From an uncultured Oceanisphaera sp. (GTDB taxonomy: Bacteria; Pseudomonadota; Gammaproteobacteria; Enterobacterales; Aeromonadaceae), in assembly GCF_947495715.1 (NCBI RefSeq), contig NZ_CANLZU010000019.1:40727-104726 (forward strand): a stretch of DNA of 64,000 bases, in the 5' to 3' direction. Positions 9,534 through 18,738 of the stretch are shown here, in pieces (position 1 is the first letter of the stretch; each line of letters begins with the position of its first letter). The notes beneath the pieces are model-generated. The model was not told where the DNA came from, did no database searches, and was given only the letters and a program-made list of their open reading frames with translations. The position numbers were made by a program, and so were the translations under genes.

Positions 9534-10589
9534 TTACCGGTGGCTAGCGGTGATATGGTCCGGGCCGATTAGCTGCCGAATGGCGACCAGCACTTTCTCC
9601 GCGGGTAGCTCTTTCAGGCACTTCAGGTGACCAAGTGGACATTCCCGTTTGAAGCAGGGACGGCATTCGATATCGGTATGCACTATGGCTACCTTTTCTG
9701 CCAGTGGCGGCGTGTATTTGGGCGACGTGGAGCCGTATATACCCACCAGCGGCCGTTGCAGCGCGGCGGCGATATGCATCAGGCCGGAATCGTTGGAGAT
9801 CACCACAGAGCTTAGCGCCATTAAATCGATGGCCTGATGCAGCGAGGTCTTTCCCGCCAGAATGTGGCATTTTTCCTGCAAACTATGTGGTAAATGATGC
9901 TTGATGGCTTCGGCAACCGGAATATCCTTGGCCGAGCCGAAAATCCACACTTGTTTGCCCTGTTCGATCTGATCTTTGGCTACTTCGGCATAGTGCTGCT
10001 CCGGCCAGCGCTTGGACGGCCCGAACTCGGCACCGGGGCACAGGCTGACAATCGGGCTGTCGGTATCGAGAGCAAGCTCATCGAGGGCATGCTGCTGATT
10101 GACACTATCAACCTCCAGTACGGGCCAAGGTAGGGCGGGAATGTGATGCTGGTTTTGCATGTCCGCTTTGGGGTGGGCAAGCGCGACATAGCGTTCGACC
10201 ATTAGCGGGAAATCGCTTTTATTGCTGCGCAGATCGTTCAGCAGCCCGTAACGGGACTCGCCTTTCCAGCCGGTGCGTTTCTTGATGCCGGCGAACAGCG
10301 GGATCAGCGCCGATTTCATCGAGTTGGGCTGTACTATGGCCCAGTCATAGCCTTCGCTGGCCAGTTGCCGGCCGAGGCGGAAGCGGGCGGTGAGATTGAA
10401 GTCACCGTGTCCCAGCGGCATCACTATGGCCTTGTCCACTTCGGGCATCCGCTCCAGCAGGGTACAGCACCAGGCCGGCGCCATCACATGGATCTCGGCA
10501 TTCGGGTGTTGCTGCTTCAGGGTGATATATAGGCTATGTGACATCACCATGTCCCCGACCCATGAAGGGCCTATGACTAATAGTTTCAT
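9534..10589 (-). CDS. waaF: ADP-heptose--LPS heptosyltransferase II
   Basis: A 351-residue GT9 enzyme that adds the second heptose to the inner core. The N-terminus MKLLVIGPSWVGDMVMSHSL is nearly the E. coli WaaF start, and the C-terminal half has SNDSGLMHIAAALQRPLVG. There are two adjacent ATGs (10592 and 10589); the second gives the family N-terminus. It is followed closely by waaA and preceded by the WavE-like gene. Confidence 0.96.
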   Translation of the reverse strand: MKLLVIGPSWVGDMVMSHSLYITLKQQHPNAEIHVMAPAWCCTLLERMPEVDKAIVMPLGHGDFNLTARFRLGRQLASEGYDWAIVQPNSMKSALIPLFAGIKKRTGWKGESRYGLLNDLRSNKSDFPLMVERYVALAHPKADMQNQHHIPALPWPVLEVDSVNQQHALDELALDTDSPIVSLCPGAEFGPSKRWPEQHYAEVAKDQIEQGKQVWIFGSAKDIPVAEAIKHHLPHSLQEKCHILAGKTSLHQAIDLMALSSVVISNDSGLMHIAAALQRPLVGIYGSTSPKYTPPLAEKVAIVHTDIECRPCFKRECPLGHLKCLKELPAEKVLVAIRQLIGPDHITASHR

Positions 10590-10667
10590 CATCTTTTATC
10601 TATCCGGACCAAGGTTCATATAATATCATAAACGGCAGTTTTTACCGTTCTATCGCGATGTGCAGTA

Positions 10668-11591
10668 TTATCTTCGGATAAGCATTCTCAGTAATCGCCC
10701 CTCAGTTACTTTAAACGCTCTTTTTAATCTTTTTTTATCCATGGGCTTGCCTGCCAGCCCGGTGGCATATTTCCAATCATCCAGATCATATTCCAAGGCA
10801 ATATTTCCGCGTTTGTAGAAGCGATCGGTGACATCAAGCCCCATCTTATTTGGTTCACAAATAATCAGGTTGTTGGTGATAAATTTTTCCCAAAATTCAG
10901 GACCCAGATTAGCATCATCACCCGCCTTGGTGTTGATGGGCAACTTTTGATCCATTAACTTTGATATCCAATGTAGACATAAAAACTGTTCAGTTGCAGG
11001 GTGGCGAGATTTATAACCCGGCTTCTTTCTGAAATAGAGCTCAGGCACTAGAGAGTCATGCCAGATTTTTAGTAGATCCTGTGTTTCACCAAAATCAAAC
11101 AAATCACTCTTGTGAAAGTAAACGGGCTGACCAATATGCGAAGATATAAAAAAGGTGCTGCTAGTAACAATGCGGTTATCTAAATATGTGAATTCGGAGT
11201 CTCTGGGTGCAGAGGAAAACTGCTCGAATAATTCAACAAAACCACGACCGTTGATAATGTTGTCTGTTCTGACTTTAGTAGCATAACGAGTATTAACAGC
11301 TCTGAGACCCTGGTGGCTACTATAGAGTTGCCTGTTGTTATTAAGCTTTTTTTCTTCACCATCATTAAAAATACTGTTTTGACCTGGATCATCAAGCAAT
11401 ATTAACTTGTCGACATCCAGGTCAGCTGTATCTTGCCCTTTCCAGGTTGACAGGATAATTTCTGAACCAGGAAATAACTGCCTTATGGAGGCGATATTTT
11501 TTTCTGTAACGCCTTCTTTTTGAATGCGGTCCTTGCTCGCCGAAACTGGTCCTTGCAGAACGAAAGATATATCTTTATTGTCAATTTTCAT
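10668..11591 (-). CDS. WavE-like LPS/surface polysaccharide biosynthesis protein
   Basis: A 307-residue protein with the N-terminal DISFVLQGPVSASKDRI motif typical of the WavE family, known from the Vibrio cholerae LPS core cluster. The biochemical role of WavE is not established; it may be a glycosyltransferase. The coding sequence is AT-rich compared with waaF. Its ATG overlaps the end of the nucleotidyltransferase gene by 11 bases, so the two are probably cotranscribed. Confidence 0.75.
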   Translation of the reverse strand: MKIDNKDISFVLQGPVSASKDRIQKEGVTEKNIASIRQLFPGSEIILSTWKGQDTADLDVDKLILLDDPGQNSIFNDGEEKKLNNNRQLYSSHQGLRAVNTRYATKVRTDNIINGRGFVELFEQFSSAPRDSEFTYLDNRIVTSSTFFISSHIGQPVYFHKSDLFDFGETQDLLKIWHDSLVPELYFRKKPGYKSRHPATEQFLCLHWISKLMDQKLPINTKAGDDANLGPEFWEKFITNNLIICEPNKMGLDVTDRFYKRGNIALEYDLDDWKYATGLAGKPMDKKRLKRAFKVTEGRLLRMLIRR

Positions 11592-12333
11592 ATGGATCGC
11601 AACGCTGCAAAAACTCGGAATACTCAGTTGGAATGCCGCAAAAAATCACCTCGTTACGGTCAATCCGATGATAGTTAACTTTCAAATCTTTTTTGATGAG
11701 ATAATTGTATAGTGGGGCGATGTAAAGTTCCCCCTGTTCCCATTCAACTTGTGGCTTTGATAAGTAATTACTATATGCTTCTAGGTAATGTGATTTCTCA
11801 GTAAAATGATATAATCCCGTACTGCATAAGTCAGATATAGGTTTTTTCTCGGCTGTTTCAATTACTTCTGTACCATCATTCTGTTTAGGTTTAGCAAATG
11901 ACCAGTTATCACCACTGCCTTGAAAAACCTCCAGATAACCAGCTCCCACATTCGCTACCAGAGGGAAAATAAAGTTTGGTCTGAATGTATCAATGTTAAA
12001 GATAGTGATTTCATTCTTGTAATCAATCCCTTGCTCGGACAAGCCTGCCAGCCCCAAAGCAACGGTTTCAGCCTGCCCTCGAGTTTCCTGATCCAGTGCC
12101 ACGATATAAAATTCTTTGATGCCCATTTTTTTTGCGGACTGACTGACGAACGCAGCGGTATCAAAAACATCTCGCACAATAAATAAAAAAGGCTTGCTGT
12201 TGAAATAAGCACTAAAGCTATTTACCGAGTGATCAAAAAGCGTTTTGCCATGAGCTTCAAGCATATACTTAGGTTTTGTGTAGCCGGCTTTGAAGAAGCG
12301 CGAGCTTATTCCTGCCATTGGAATAACAATCAT
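11581..12333 (-). CDS. Sugar/alcohol-phosphate nucleotidyltransferase-like protein
   Basis: A 250-residue GT-A-type nucleotidyltransferase. The N-terminus MIVIPMAGISSRFFKAGYTK has the Gly-rich nucleotide loop, followed by KPKYMLEAHGKTL, and the metal-binding aspartate is probably that in IFNIDTFRP. It would activate a phosphorylated small molecule or sugar with an NTP; the substrate is unknown. The ATG overlaps the stop of the kinase-fusion gene (ATGA), pointing to tight coupling with that protein and with the phosphatase upstream. Confidence 0.75.
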   Translation of the reverse strand: MIVIPMAGISSRFFKAGYTKPKYMLEAHGKTLFDHSVNSFSAYFNSKPFLFIVRDVFDTAAFVSQSAKKMGIKEFYIVALDQETRGQAETVALGLAGLSEQGIDYKNEITIFNIDTFRPNFIFPLVANVGAGYLEVFQGSGDNWSFAKPKQNDGTEVIETAEKKPISDLCSTGLYHFTEKSHYLEAYSNYLSKPQVEWEQGELYIAPLYNYLIKKDLKVNYHRIDRNEVIFCGIPTEYSEFLQRCDPYEN

Positions 12334-13919
12334 TGTTTAAGCCTTGTGAGAATTTGATGAAGTCTGAATGCGTTTGCGAACAATGCTTGCTGACGTTTAG
12401 GATCGTCCGCATGCAGAGGTAACATGGACAAAAAAAGTTGAATTTGCATTGCATAAAGATGGTTGGCACTCAGGCCAAAGTTGTGCTCAATCAGCTCTAT
12501 AAATTTCTGTTGCAGCTCTTTATGAGCAGTAGGCTCAGCAATGGATAAAGAAATTTTGTTATCATCTATGTCTACCTGATAATACCCAGCAATGATCCAG
12601 TCATACATACCCAGTACAGAATGGCTAAGCTTAGCTATATCATAATGAATGTCACCATACAGCGTTTCTGTCATGTCTGGAGTCATACCACGTGGATCGA
12701 TAGCTTTTATCTTACCTGCACGAAAGTCATAAAGAATATTGCTGAAACAGAAGTCGCCATGTAATACGGATGCATGTGAGCTATGAGGAGGTAAGTTATC
12801 AATACTATCTTGTAGCAATTTTTTTAATGCTACGGATGGAGCGCCGTTGAATGACCAGTCACTTGAAAGTGTTATATCATAACTTAGGAGGTACTCATTT
12901 AGTCTTTGTGCCGTTTTTGTACCAAACAAGTCATCCAGCGTATTTCGATCAATACCTTCAGGAGCAGGAAATTCACGACATGAGATCAGAAAGTCGATAC
13001 AGTTTTTTAAAATAGGGAGCCAGCTAGAGCTGGGCAGTCTGGCAAAAACAAAGAGTTCGTTGAGAGCAGTATGATGTAAATATTCAAGGCGATAAGAAAC
13101 TTTACCATCACTTGCAGAATCGCTACCAAGAAACTGCGGGATGTAGCCGCGTAAAGGATACGGAAGCGTGGCAAACCAATGGGCTTCTGCTGCTATTTTA
13201 TGATTGTGCAAGCTGGATTTTTCTATCCAGTGTGGCGTGATAGTTAGTTCGTTGAAGGCTCGCTGTGTGGTAAATTTGGCTTTCGAACGGTAGTAAGTAT
13301 TTACATGTCCAAAGTCCAGCCAACCCAGAGATTCTACAGGTGTTAGCCCCACAGCCTGATGATAACGGTTCAAGCCGTGGATGAAGTTCCACTCACTTTG
13401 AGTTATGCATTTCAGAATGGTTTTAGGCTGACTGAATTTAAAGTAACCATCGATAATCCGTGTAGTTTCTCTGGCATTCTGTGTTTGATGATCTTTTAAC
13501 CATTCACCGCAGTCATCCGTCAGTACAGCCCAATTGTAACCGTATCTTGCTTGCGAAATACTGACCACATCATCTCCGGTAGGTAATTTTTGGAATAAAG
13601 TATCACCATAGAGCACATGTAGTGGTTTATCGAGTGGATGACCACTGATATTAACAGCCGCTACTAAAGATGCACCCAGACTTAAGCCATCAGGAGTAAG
13701 AATAACCTCGACATTATGCTTATCTAACCAAGCTTGGTCGATTGAAGATATTTCAAATGACTCTGGAAGAGAAAGATAAACCTGCAGCTCAGGGGAGGCT
13801 AACGCGACTTGATGCTGGAACAAGCGCCGGTTTCCCAAAGGTAAAAAACTGGGTGGTATGCGCCCAAATTCAGACTCTAATTCCTGGCCGACATAAGCAC
13901 CCGACATGATTAGAAACAT
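12330..13919 (-). CDS. Fusion of nucleotidyltransferase-like and APH/choline-kinase-like domains
   Basis: 529 residues. The N-terminal ~220 residues look like a nucleotidyltransferase (PPSFLPLGNRRLFQHQV at 22-38, LHVLYGDTLF at 100-109) but lack a clear GxGTR loop. The C-terminal part is an aminoglycoside-phosphotransferase/choline-kinase-type fold with the Brenner motif HGDFCFSN (387-394) and IDPRG (407-411) as the metal-binding Asp. It probably phosphorylates a small alcohol or sugar for surface decoration; this is inferred. An alternative start is Met5 (13907). It overlaps the phosphatase gene by 10 bases. Confidence 0.72.
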   Translation of the reverse strand: MFLIMSGAYVGQELESEFGRIPPSFLPLGNRRLFQHQVALASPELQVYLSLPESFEISSIDQAWLDKHNVEVILTPDGLSLGASLVAAVNISGHPLDKPLHVLYGDTLFQKLPTGDDVVSISQARYGYNWAVLTDDCGEWLKDHQTQNARETTRIIDGYFKFSQPKTILKCITQSEWNFIHGLNRYHQAVGLTPVESLGWLDFGHVNTYYRSKAKFTTQRAFNELTITPHWIEKSSLHNHKIAAEAHWFATLPYPLRGYIPQFLGSDSASDGKVSYRLEYLHHTALNELFVFARLPSSSWLPILKNCIDFLISCREFPAPEGIDRNTLDDLFGTKTAQRLNEYLLSYDITLSSDWSFNGAPSVALKKLLQDSIDNLPPHSSHASVLHGDFCFSNILYDFRAGKIKAIDPRGMTPDMTETLYGDIHYDIAKLSHSVLGMYDWIIAGYYQVDIDDNKISLSIAEPTAHKELQQKFIELIEHNFGLSANHLYAMQIQLFLSMLPLHADDPKRQQALFANAFRLHQILTRLKQ

Positions 13920-14290
13920 ACGTTTTCTTTCTCAAGCAGTTGATGAATCTCTTCTAATGTCATTGAAGCGAATTCGGAAGGGCGAATGGATCTGTCATCG
14001 ATATAAAAACCTTCATGCCCACACCAGGGTTTTCCCACCAAAACTTCATCGTAGGGAACCGCATGCTTGTCTAACCATTCTGTAATGATGGGTAGGGTAT
14101 GGATATTGATTTTACCAACGTTACCTTCATAAGTACGCATGTTGCGTGCAGTAGCGATGACAATTTCAAATCCGTTAGATTTATATTGACGAAGTTGCTC
14201 AATGACATCTTCTCTGGGAAGTACATTCTTGTAATCTGAAGTATTGGCTTGAGTAAGAGTGCCATCTAAATCAACAATCAGTCTTTTCAT
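13910..14290 (-). CDS. HAD-family capsule/LPS biosynthesis phosphatase (EcbF/BcbF-like)
   Basis: A compact 126-residue HAD protein. Motif I is IVDLDGTLT (DxDGT), motif II is VIATARN, and motif IV is FYIDDRSI. It resembles the small EcbF/BcbF phosphatases of Pasteurella capsule clusters. It could dephosphorylate the intermediate made by the neighbouring kinase-fusion protein, or act on a sugar phosphate. AT-rich, and part of the same tight minus-strand gene group. Confidence 0.75.
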   Translation of the reverse strand: MKRLIVDLDGTLTQANTSDYKNVLPREDVIEQLRQYKSNGFEIVIATARNMRTYEGNVGKINIHTLPIITEWLDKHAVPYDEVLVGKPWCGHEGFYIDDRSIRPSEFASMTLEEIHQLLEKENVCF

Positions 14291-14325
14291 TTTAAATACC
14301 CATCATATCTAGTGATATACGCCAG

Positions 14326-15120
14326 TTATTTTTCTTTCTGTTTCACCAGGTCTTCTGGATTAATATGAGTCCACTTTGATCTGGGGCGATCCAGGTACTG
14401 AAAGTGTTCATTGGTAAAGCTACCCTGAATACAGACATATTTACGATCTTCTGTATGGATGTCGTTTCTATCGCTGAGCAGTTTGTCTAATACACTAGGT
14501 CCTGTTGAGTGGTAAACACCCATAGAAGGTTCGTAATGTTCAATGTTATATAGCACATTTTCAATTGCTTTCTCCAGATCATTGTTTTTTGGTGCTGAAG
14601 CAATGAAATAGTTGGTAAAGCGAGTGTTGCTATCTATTTTTATATAAATGGCTTTATCTTCTTCACCGATCAGTTTGTCCAACGGCCATACCAAAGTTGC
14701 ATCTATATCCATATAGACACCACCTTCAAGGTTTAAAACGACTAATCGCCATAAATCAGCTTGTGCAGCACCATTAGTGAGTCTCATATAGGCATCATAG
14801 ACTTCTTTCTGCGCGTTTTTTTGTAGATATTCACCGCGAGCTTCGGTGCTGACATAGCGATAGTCACAGTCAAGAGACATTAAACGGTTGAACAGGTAGT
14901 TTATGTATACCGGTAAGGTACATTTGTTGGTGAAATTGGTTTGCCAAATAGTACGAGGAATCGCACTTCGGGTGGATAGATTTAACTTTGCGGGGGAATA
15001 TTCAGGAATCGTAAAACGAAACTTTGGTAATATAAAGTGAAAGGGATAAGCAAGCAGCTTGAAAATGTTACCTATTAATCTAATCGAGCGGTTAGCAATA
15101 AGCATCGGAAATTTTTTCAT
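14326..15120 (-). CDS. Glycosyltransferase with DXD motif (OCH1/capsular GT32-like)
   Basis: A 264-residue protein with the signature of the DXD sugar-transferase family: IPRTIWQTNF, then a long helix-rich segment and GGVYMDIDATLVWPLD, where DID is the metal-binding motif. It probably adds a sugar to the LPS outer core or a surface glycan; donor and acceptor are unknown. The N-terminal 30 residues are basic and hydrophobic and may associate with the membrane. AT-rich like its neighbours. Confidence 0.78.
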   Translation of the reverse strand: MKKFPMLIANRSIRLIGNIFKLLAYPFHFILPKFRFTIPEYSPAKLNLSTRSAIPRTIWQTNFTNKCTLPVYINYLFNRLMSLDCDYRYVSTEARGEYLQKNAQKEVYDAYMRLTNGAAQADLWRLVVLNLEGGVYMDIDATLVWPLDKLIGEEDKAIYIKIDSNTRFTNYFIASAPKNNDLEKAIENVLYNIEHYEPSMGVYHSTGPSVLDKLLSDRNDIHTEDRKYVCIQGSFTNEHFQYLDRPRSKWTHINPEDLVKQKEK

Positions 15121-15209
15121 GATAAATCCTGTAGTTAGGAAATATACCGCCCATCAAAGATGCGGTGTAAGTAATAGCATATCGATTTCTTTAAAAAAAT
15201 TGATCATTG

Positions 15210-15872
15210 CTAATGTTCCCAGCGGATATTGTTTTTTATTGTTTTAGCTGGGGTGCCTGCAACAATGGCTTTTTCTTCTACATCCTTGGTGACGATAGCA
15301 CCAAACGCGATAATGCTGCCATCGCTGATTCTGACTCCTTTGAGTACGGATGCATTGGCGGCGACCCACACATTATTACCGATGTGGATATCCTGAGGAT
15401 GATTCAATATCTCACCGGTATCGACATCAAATATGGGATGGCCATCATAGGTCATCACACTGATATTACGAGAAAACATGCAGTGCTCACCAATGGTAAG
15501 CTGGGTCTTTTCTCCCTTGGCGGAAAGATAAGCCCCACCAATATCTGTACCCTTTCCGATACGAATGAGGCAGTTATTACCGACTATCTCTAAAGTGCTG
15601 AAGCTGATATTTGCACCGTTCTCAACTTCTACTGTATTGTTTTCACCCCTGATACTGATGACGCAACGCCGGAACTTCCCATTACCAAGCACCACGAGAC
15701 GGTTACCCTTACCTGATAGTTTTATCTTGTTCCATATCAGATAAGAGTCGGGGCCAGTAAATAGATCACTGCCTTTTTTCTTTATGATATTCAGTAGTCT
15801 TAATGTCAGCTTGTTAAGCATGAAGTTGTTCCAATGACTCGGCGAGAAGCTATTTATTTTTCCTGAAAACAT
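15210..15872 (-). CDS. Hexapeptide-repeat acyltransferase (acetyltransferase, LbH fold)
   Basis: A 220-residue left-handed beta-helix protein. The C-terminal part has the CysE/NodL/MaaA-type pattern: HIGNNVWVAANASVLKGVRI, then GAIVTKDVEEKAIVAGTPAK. It probably O- or N-acetylates a surface sugar. AAGGGGGA about 4 bases before the ATG at 15872 supports that start, which overlaps the GT-deacetylase gene by 23 bases; Met18 (15821) is an alternative. An 89-base AT-rich gap separates it from the next GT gene. Confidence 0.8.
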   Translation of the reverse strand: MFSGKINSFSPSHWNNFMLNKLTLRLLNIIKKKGSDLFTGPDSYLIWNKIKLSGKGNRLVVLGNGKFRRCVISIRGENNTVEVENGANISFSTLEIVGNNCLIRIGKGTDIGGAYLSAKGEKTQLTIGEHCMFSRNISVMTYDGHPIFDVDTGEILNHPQDIHIGNNVWVAANASVLKGVRISDGSIIAFGAIVTKDVEEKAIVAGTPAKTIKNNIRWEH

Positions 15873-17616
15873 AATTCCCCCTTATCTTCCGCCACAGGCC
15901 GAACACGTCGGTGCGGGGGAAGATGGCGATGCGGCGGATCTGGTAGGGATCTTCGTGCATGGCCAGGGGGCCGCTGTCGGTGGCTACCGCGAAGGGGTAG
16001 TCCAGTTGTTGAGCTAACGCCTTGCTGTCCTGGTTATGACTGCCGAACGGGTAGGCGAACGAAGCCAGCTTCTGACCAAGCAGTTGCTCCAATTGTGCCT
16101 TGTTTTCGGCAACTTCTTGGCGTTGGGCGTCTTTATCCAGGGTGTTCAGGTGAGGGTGGGTCAGGGTGTGGCCACCAAATTCCACCAGACCCGAGTCGGC
16201 CATTTCTTTTATCTGCGCCGGACTCATCAGCTCGACCCGCTTTTCCGGGTTGGCCGGGTTTTCCACATCCCAGCGGTTGAACTGTTCGCCGGTGACCATG
16301 TAAATCACCGCCTTGAAGCCGTACTTTTTCAGCAATGGAAACAGCAGTTTGTAGTTGTCTTTGTAGCCATCATCGACGGTGATGATGATGTATTTCTTGC
16401 CAGACTCAAGCCGGCTGGCCATGCCCTGCTCGGCCAGATCGGCGAAGGTCAGGGTTTCATAGCCTAATCGTTTGAGTAGTTTGAAGTGCTTTTCCAGCAT
16501 ATTGACGTGCATGTAGGTGCCATGTACGCCTTTTTCGCGGTCATCCTCGATGAAGCGGTGATACATGATGATGGGCACTTCCCGACCCAGCCGGTGTACA
16601 TATACCGACTGGTAATGCTGTTCCAGCTCATCAGCCACGGCGTTCAGATCATAGCTTGCCTTGACCTGTAGGGCCAGACCGGAGGCGTCGTAATCTGCCT
16701 TCAGGGCATCGGTAATTCGGGCGGGCAGGGCAGTGAAGTCGATATCCAGATCTTTAGGCCCTATGTCGCCGAAATTGCTCGCCATGGCAGCGTCGATGTT
16801 GTTCGGCGTCACCAAACCGACAGCGTCGGCCTCGCCGATGGCAAACACCGGGCGCTGCATCAGGATGGACTCCATGGCCACCCGACCGGCGCCGATCACC
16901 AGATCGGAGCTTGCCATCAGACCCGGCACATCCTGCACATAACCCAGAAAATTCACCTGATCGCGAAAACGTTCAAAGCGCTCGGGAACATCGGAGCCGG
17001 AGGCGATCTGTACCCGGTATGTTTCCAGGTCCAGGCACTCGTCCAGCAGCCGGTAGCACAGCTCGCCCTTGGGGCCGGTGAGCCGACCTATGATGCTGAT
17101 CACCGGCTGGTCGTTTATCGGCGTCGGTACGGTCCGATACTGGCTGGTATCGATACCGTTTCGGCCGATGGCAATCAGCTCGGGTGAAACCCCCAGGCTG
17201 CCGATCAGCTGATCCCGCACCGCCTCGCACACCGCCAGTGCCCGGTCGCCGAGGGCATGGAACTTTTTGCGTGAGGCATGTACCGGCTGGCGGCCATGTA
17301 CAGTAGTGATCATGGGAGTACCGGTGAGCTTGCAGGCAACATGGCAGCTCCAGCCGGAGGCTCGACTGTGAGCATGCACCAGCTGGATGCGGTGTTTTTT
17401 GATCAGATAGATCAGATAACCCACATGCCAGAACCGGCGCGGTATGCTGCGCTTGTTGAAACGCAGTTTGAAATACTCACCCTGGTGCGGCTTGGTCAGA
17501 GTGTCGGACACATAACTGACCTTGTGTCCGCGCCGGCTGAGTTCGTCGCCCACGGTTGTGGCATAGACTTCCGCCCCGGTGACTTCCAGCTGGGACAGCG
17601 CCATCAATATATTCAT
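15850..17616 (-). CDS. Bifunctional glycosyltransferase (GT4) - polysaccharide deacetylase
   Basis: 588 residues with two clear parts. Residues 1-~330 form a GT-B glycosyltransferase (VTGAEVYATTVGDELSRRGH; VISIIGRLTGPKGELCYRLL). Residues ~345-588 form a NodB-like deacetylase with IIMYHRF, the catalytic TVDDGYKDN and the metal-binding GGHTLTHPHL. It could add an N-acetylated sugar and deacetylate it, which would change surface charge; this is an inference. No signal peptide is seen. It lies 25 bases after hldD and is GC-rich, unlike the genes downstream. Confidence 0.83.
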   Translation of the reverse strand: MNILMALSQLEVTGAEVYATTVGDELSRRGHKVSYVSDTLTKPHQGEYFKLRFNKRSIPRRFWHVGYLIYLIKKHRIQLVHAHSRASGWSCHVACKLTGTPMITTVHGRQPVHASRKKFHALGDRALAVCEAVRDQLIGSLGVSPELIAIGRNGIDTSQYRTVPTPINDQPVISIIGRLTGPKGELCYRLLDECLDLETYRVQIASGSDVPERFERFRDQVNFLGYVQDVPGLMASSDLVIGAGRVAMESILMQRPVFAIGEADAVGLVTPNNIDAAMASNFGDIGPKDLDIDFTALPARITDALKADYDASGLALQVKASYDLNAVADELEQHYQSVYVHRLGREVPIIMYHRFIEDDREKGVHGTYMHVNMLEKHFKLLKRLGYETLTFADLAEQGMASRLESGKKYIIITVDDGYKDNYKLLFPLLKKYGFKAVIYMVTGEQFNRWDVENPANPEKRVELMSPAQIKEMADSGLVEFGGHTLTHPHLNTLDKDAQRQEVAENKAQLEQLLGQKLASFAYPFGSHNQDSKALAQQLDYPFAVATDSGPLAMHEDPYQIRRIAIFPRTDVFGLWRKIRGNYVFRKNK

Positions 17617-17641
17617 GGAATCTTCCGTTTCGGACCGACGG

Positions 17642-18595
17642 TTACTTATTCAGCCACGCCATGTATTCACTGGTACCTTCTGCCACTGTCTTGAACTTGT
17701 GCGGGTAACCGGCGGCACGCAGCTTGGTGAGGTCGGCCTGGGTAAAGCTCTGGTAGCGACCCTTCAACTGTTCGGGGAAGGGGATGTATTCTATCTGGCC
17801 CTTGCCGTGGTGCTTGATCACCGCCTCGGCCACGTTCTGGAAGGGTTCGGCCTGGCCGGTACCGCAGTTGAAGATGCCGGAGACGCCCGGATTCTGCCAG
17901 AACCACAGGTTGACCTGGCAGACATCGCTGACATAGATGAAGTCGCGCATCTGACCGCCGTTGGGGAAACCGTCACAACCTTCGAACAGTTTGGGGTTTT
18001 CGCCCTTGTGCAGCTGGGTATTGAGGTGGAAGGCCACACTCGACATGCCGCCCTTGTGCTGCTCGCGCGGGCCGTAGACGTTGAAATACTTGAGGCCCAC
18101 TACCTGAGAGTTGATCTCGGGCATCAGCTGGCGCACGTACTGGTCGAACAGCTGCTTGGAGTAGCCGTAAACGTTGAGCGGCTGCTCGTACTGCGGCTCT
18201 TCGATGAAGTTGTCGTTGCGCCCGCCGTAGGTGGCGGCGGAAGAGGCATAAATGAAGGGGATTTCCCGCTCCAGGCAGTAGTGCAGCAAGTCTTTGGAAT
18301 ATTGATAGTTGTTTTCCATCATGAACTTGCCGTCCCACTCGGTGGTGGCCGAGCAGGCGCCTTCATGAAAGATCACTTCGATGCCGCCCCATTCCTCGAA
18401 CTCGTCACCGGAAAAAATGCGCTGAATGAATTCGTCCTTGTCCAGGTAATCGGCGATGGTCAGATCGACCAGGTTGACGAACTTGGTGCCGTCGGTGAGG
18501 TCGTCGACGACCACGACGTCGGTGCGCCCCTGGTCGTTCAGGGTTTTTACCAGATTACTGCCGATAAAGCCGGCGCCGCCAGTCACAATGATCAT
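17642..18595 (-). CDS. hldD: ADP-L-glycero-D-manno-heptose 6-epimerase
   Basis: This roughly 317-residue short-chain dehydrogenase-type epimerase makes the ADP-heptose used by the heptosyltransferases here. The N-terminus [20 protein letters not shown] is the NAD(P)-binding Rossmann motif, and [12 protein letters not shown] contains the catalytic YxxxK. The frame opens at 18664, but the ATG at 18595 gives the correct family start. It is first in the long minus-strand LPS gene group and divergent from the TetR gene. Confidence 0.96.
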   Translation of the reverse strand: MIIVTGGAGFIGSNLVKTLNDQGRTDVVVVDDLTDGTKFVNLVDLTIADYLDKDEFIQRIFSGDEFEEWGGIEVIFHEGACSATTEWDGKFMMENNYQYSKDLLHYCLEREIPFIYASSAATYGGRNDNFIEEPQYEQPLNVYGYSKQLFDQYVRQLMPEINSQVVGLKYFNVYGPREQHKGGMSSVAFHLNTQLHKGENPKLFEGCDGFPNGGQMRDFIYVSDVCQVNLWFWQNPGVSGIFNCGTGQAEPFQNVAEAVIKHHGKGQIEYIPFPEQLKGRYQSFTQADLTKLRAAGYPHKFKTVAEGTSEYMAWLNK

Positions 18596-18738
18596 CGCTT
18601 TCTGCCTCTTGCTGGCCGGAACCTGTCCGGCTGAACGAAGTAAAGTAAAGTCGAAGTTTACCATGCTTGCCCGGCAGAAAACTAACCCGTCGGCCTGTGT
18701 TACTATTCAGTGATGGTATTGAGCATTTGGTTAACAGG

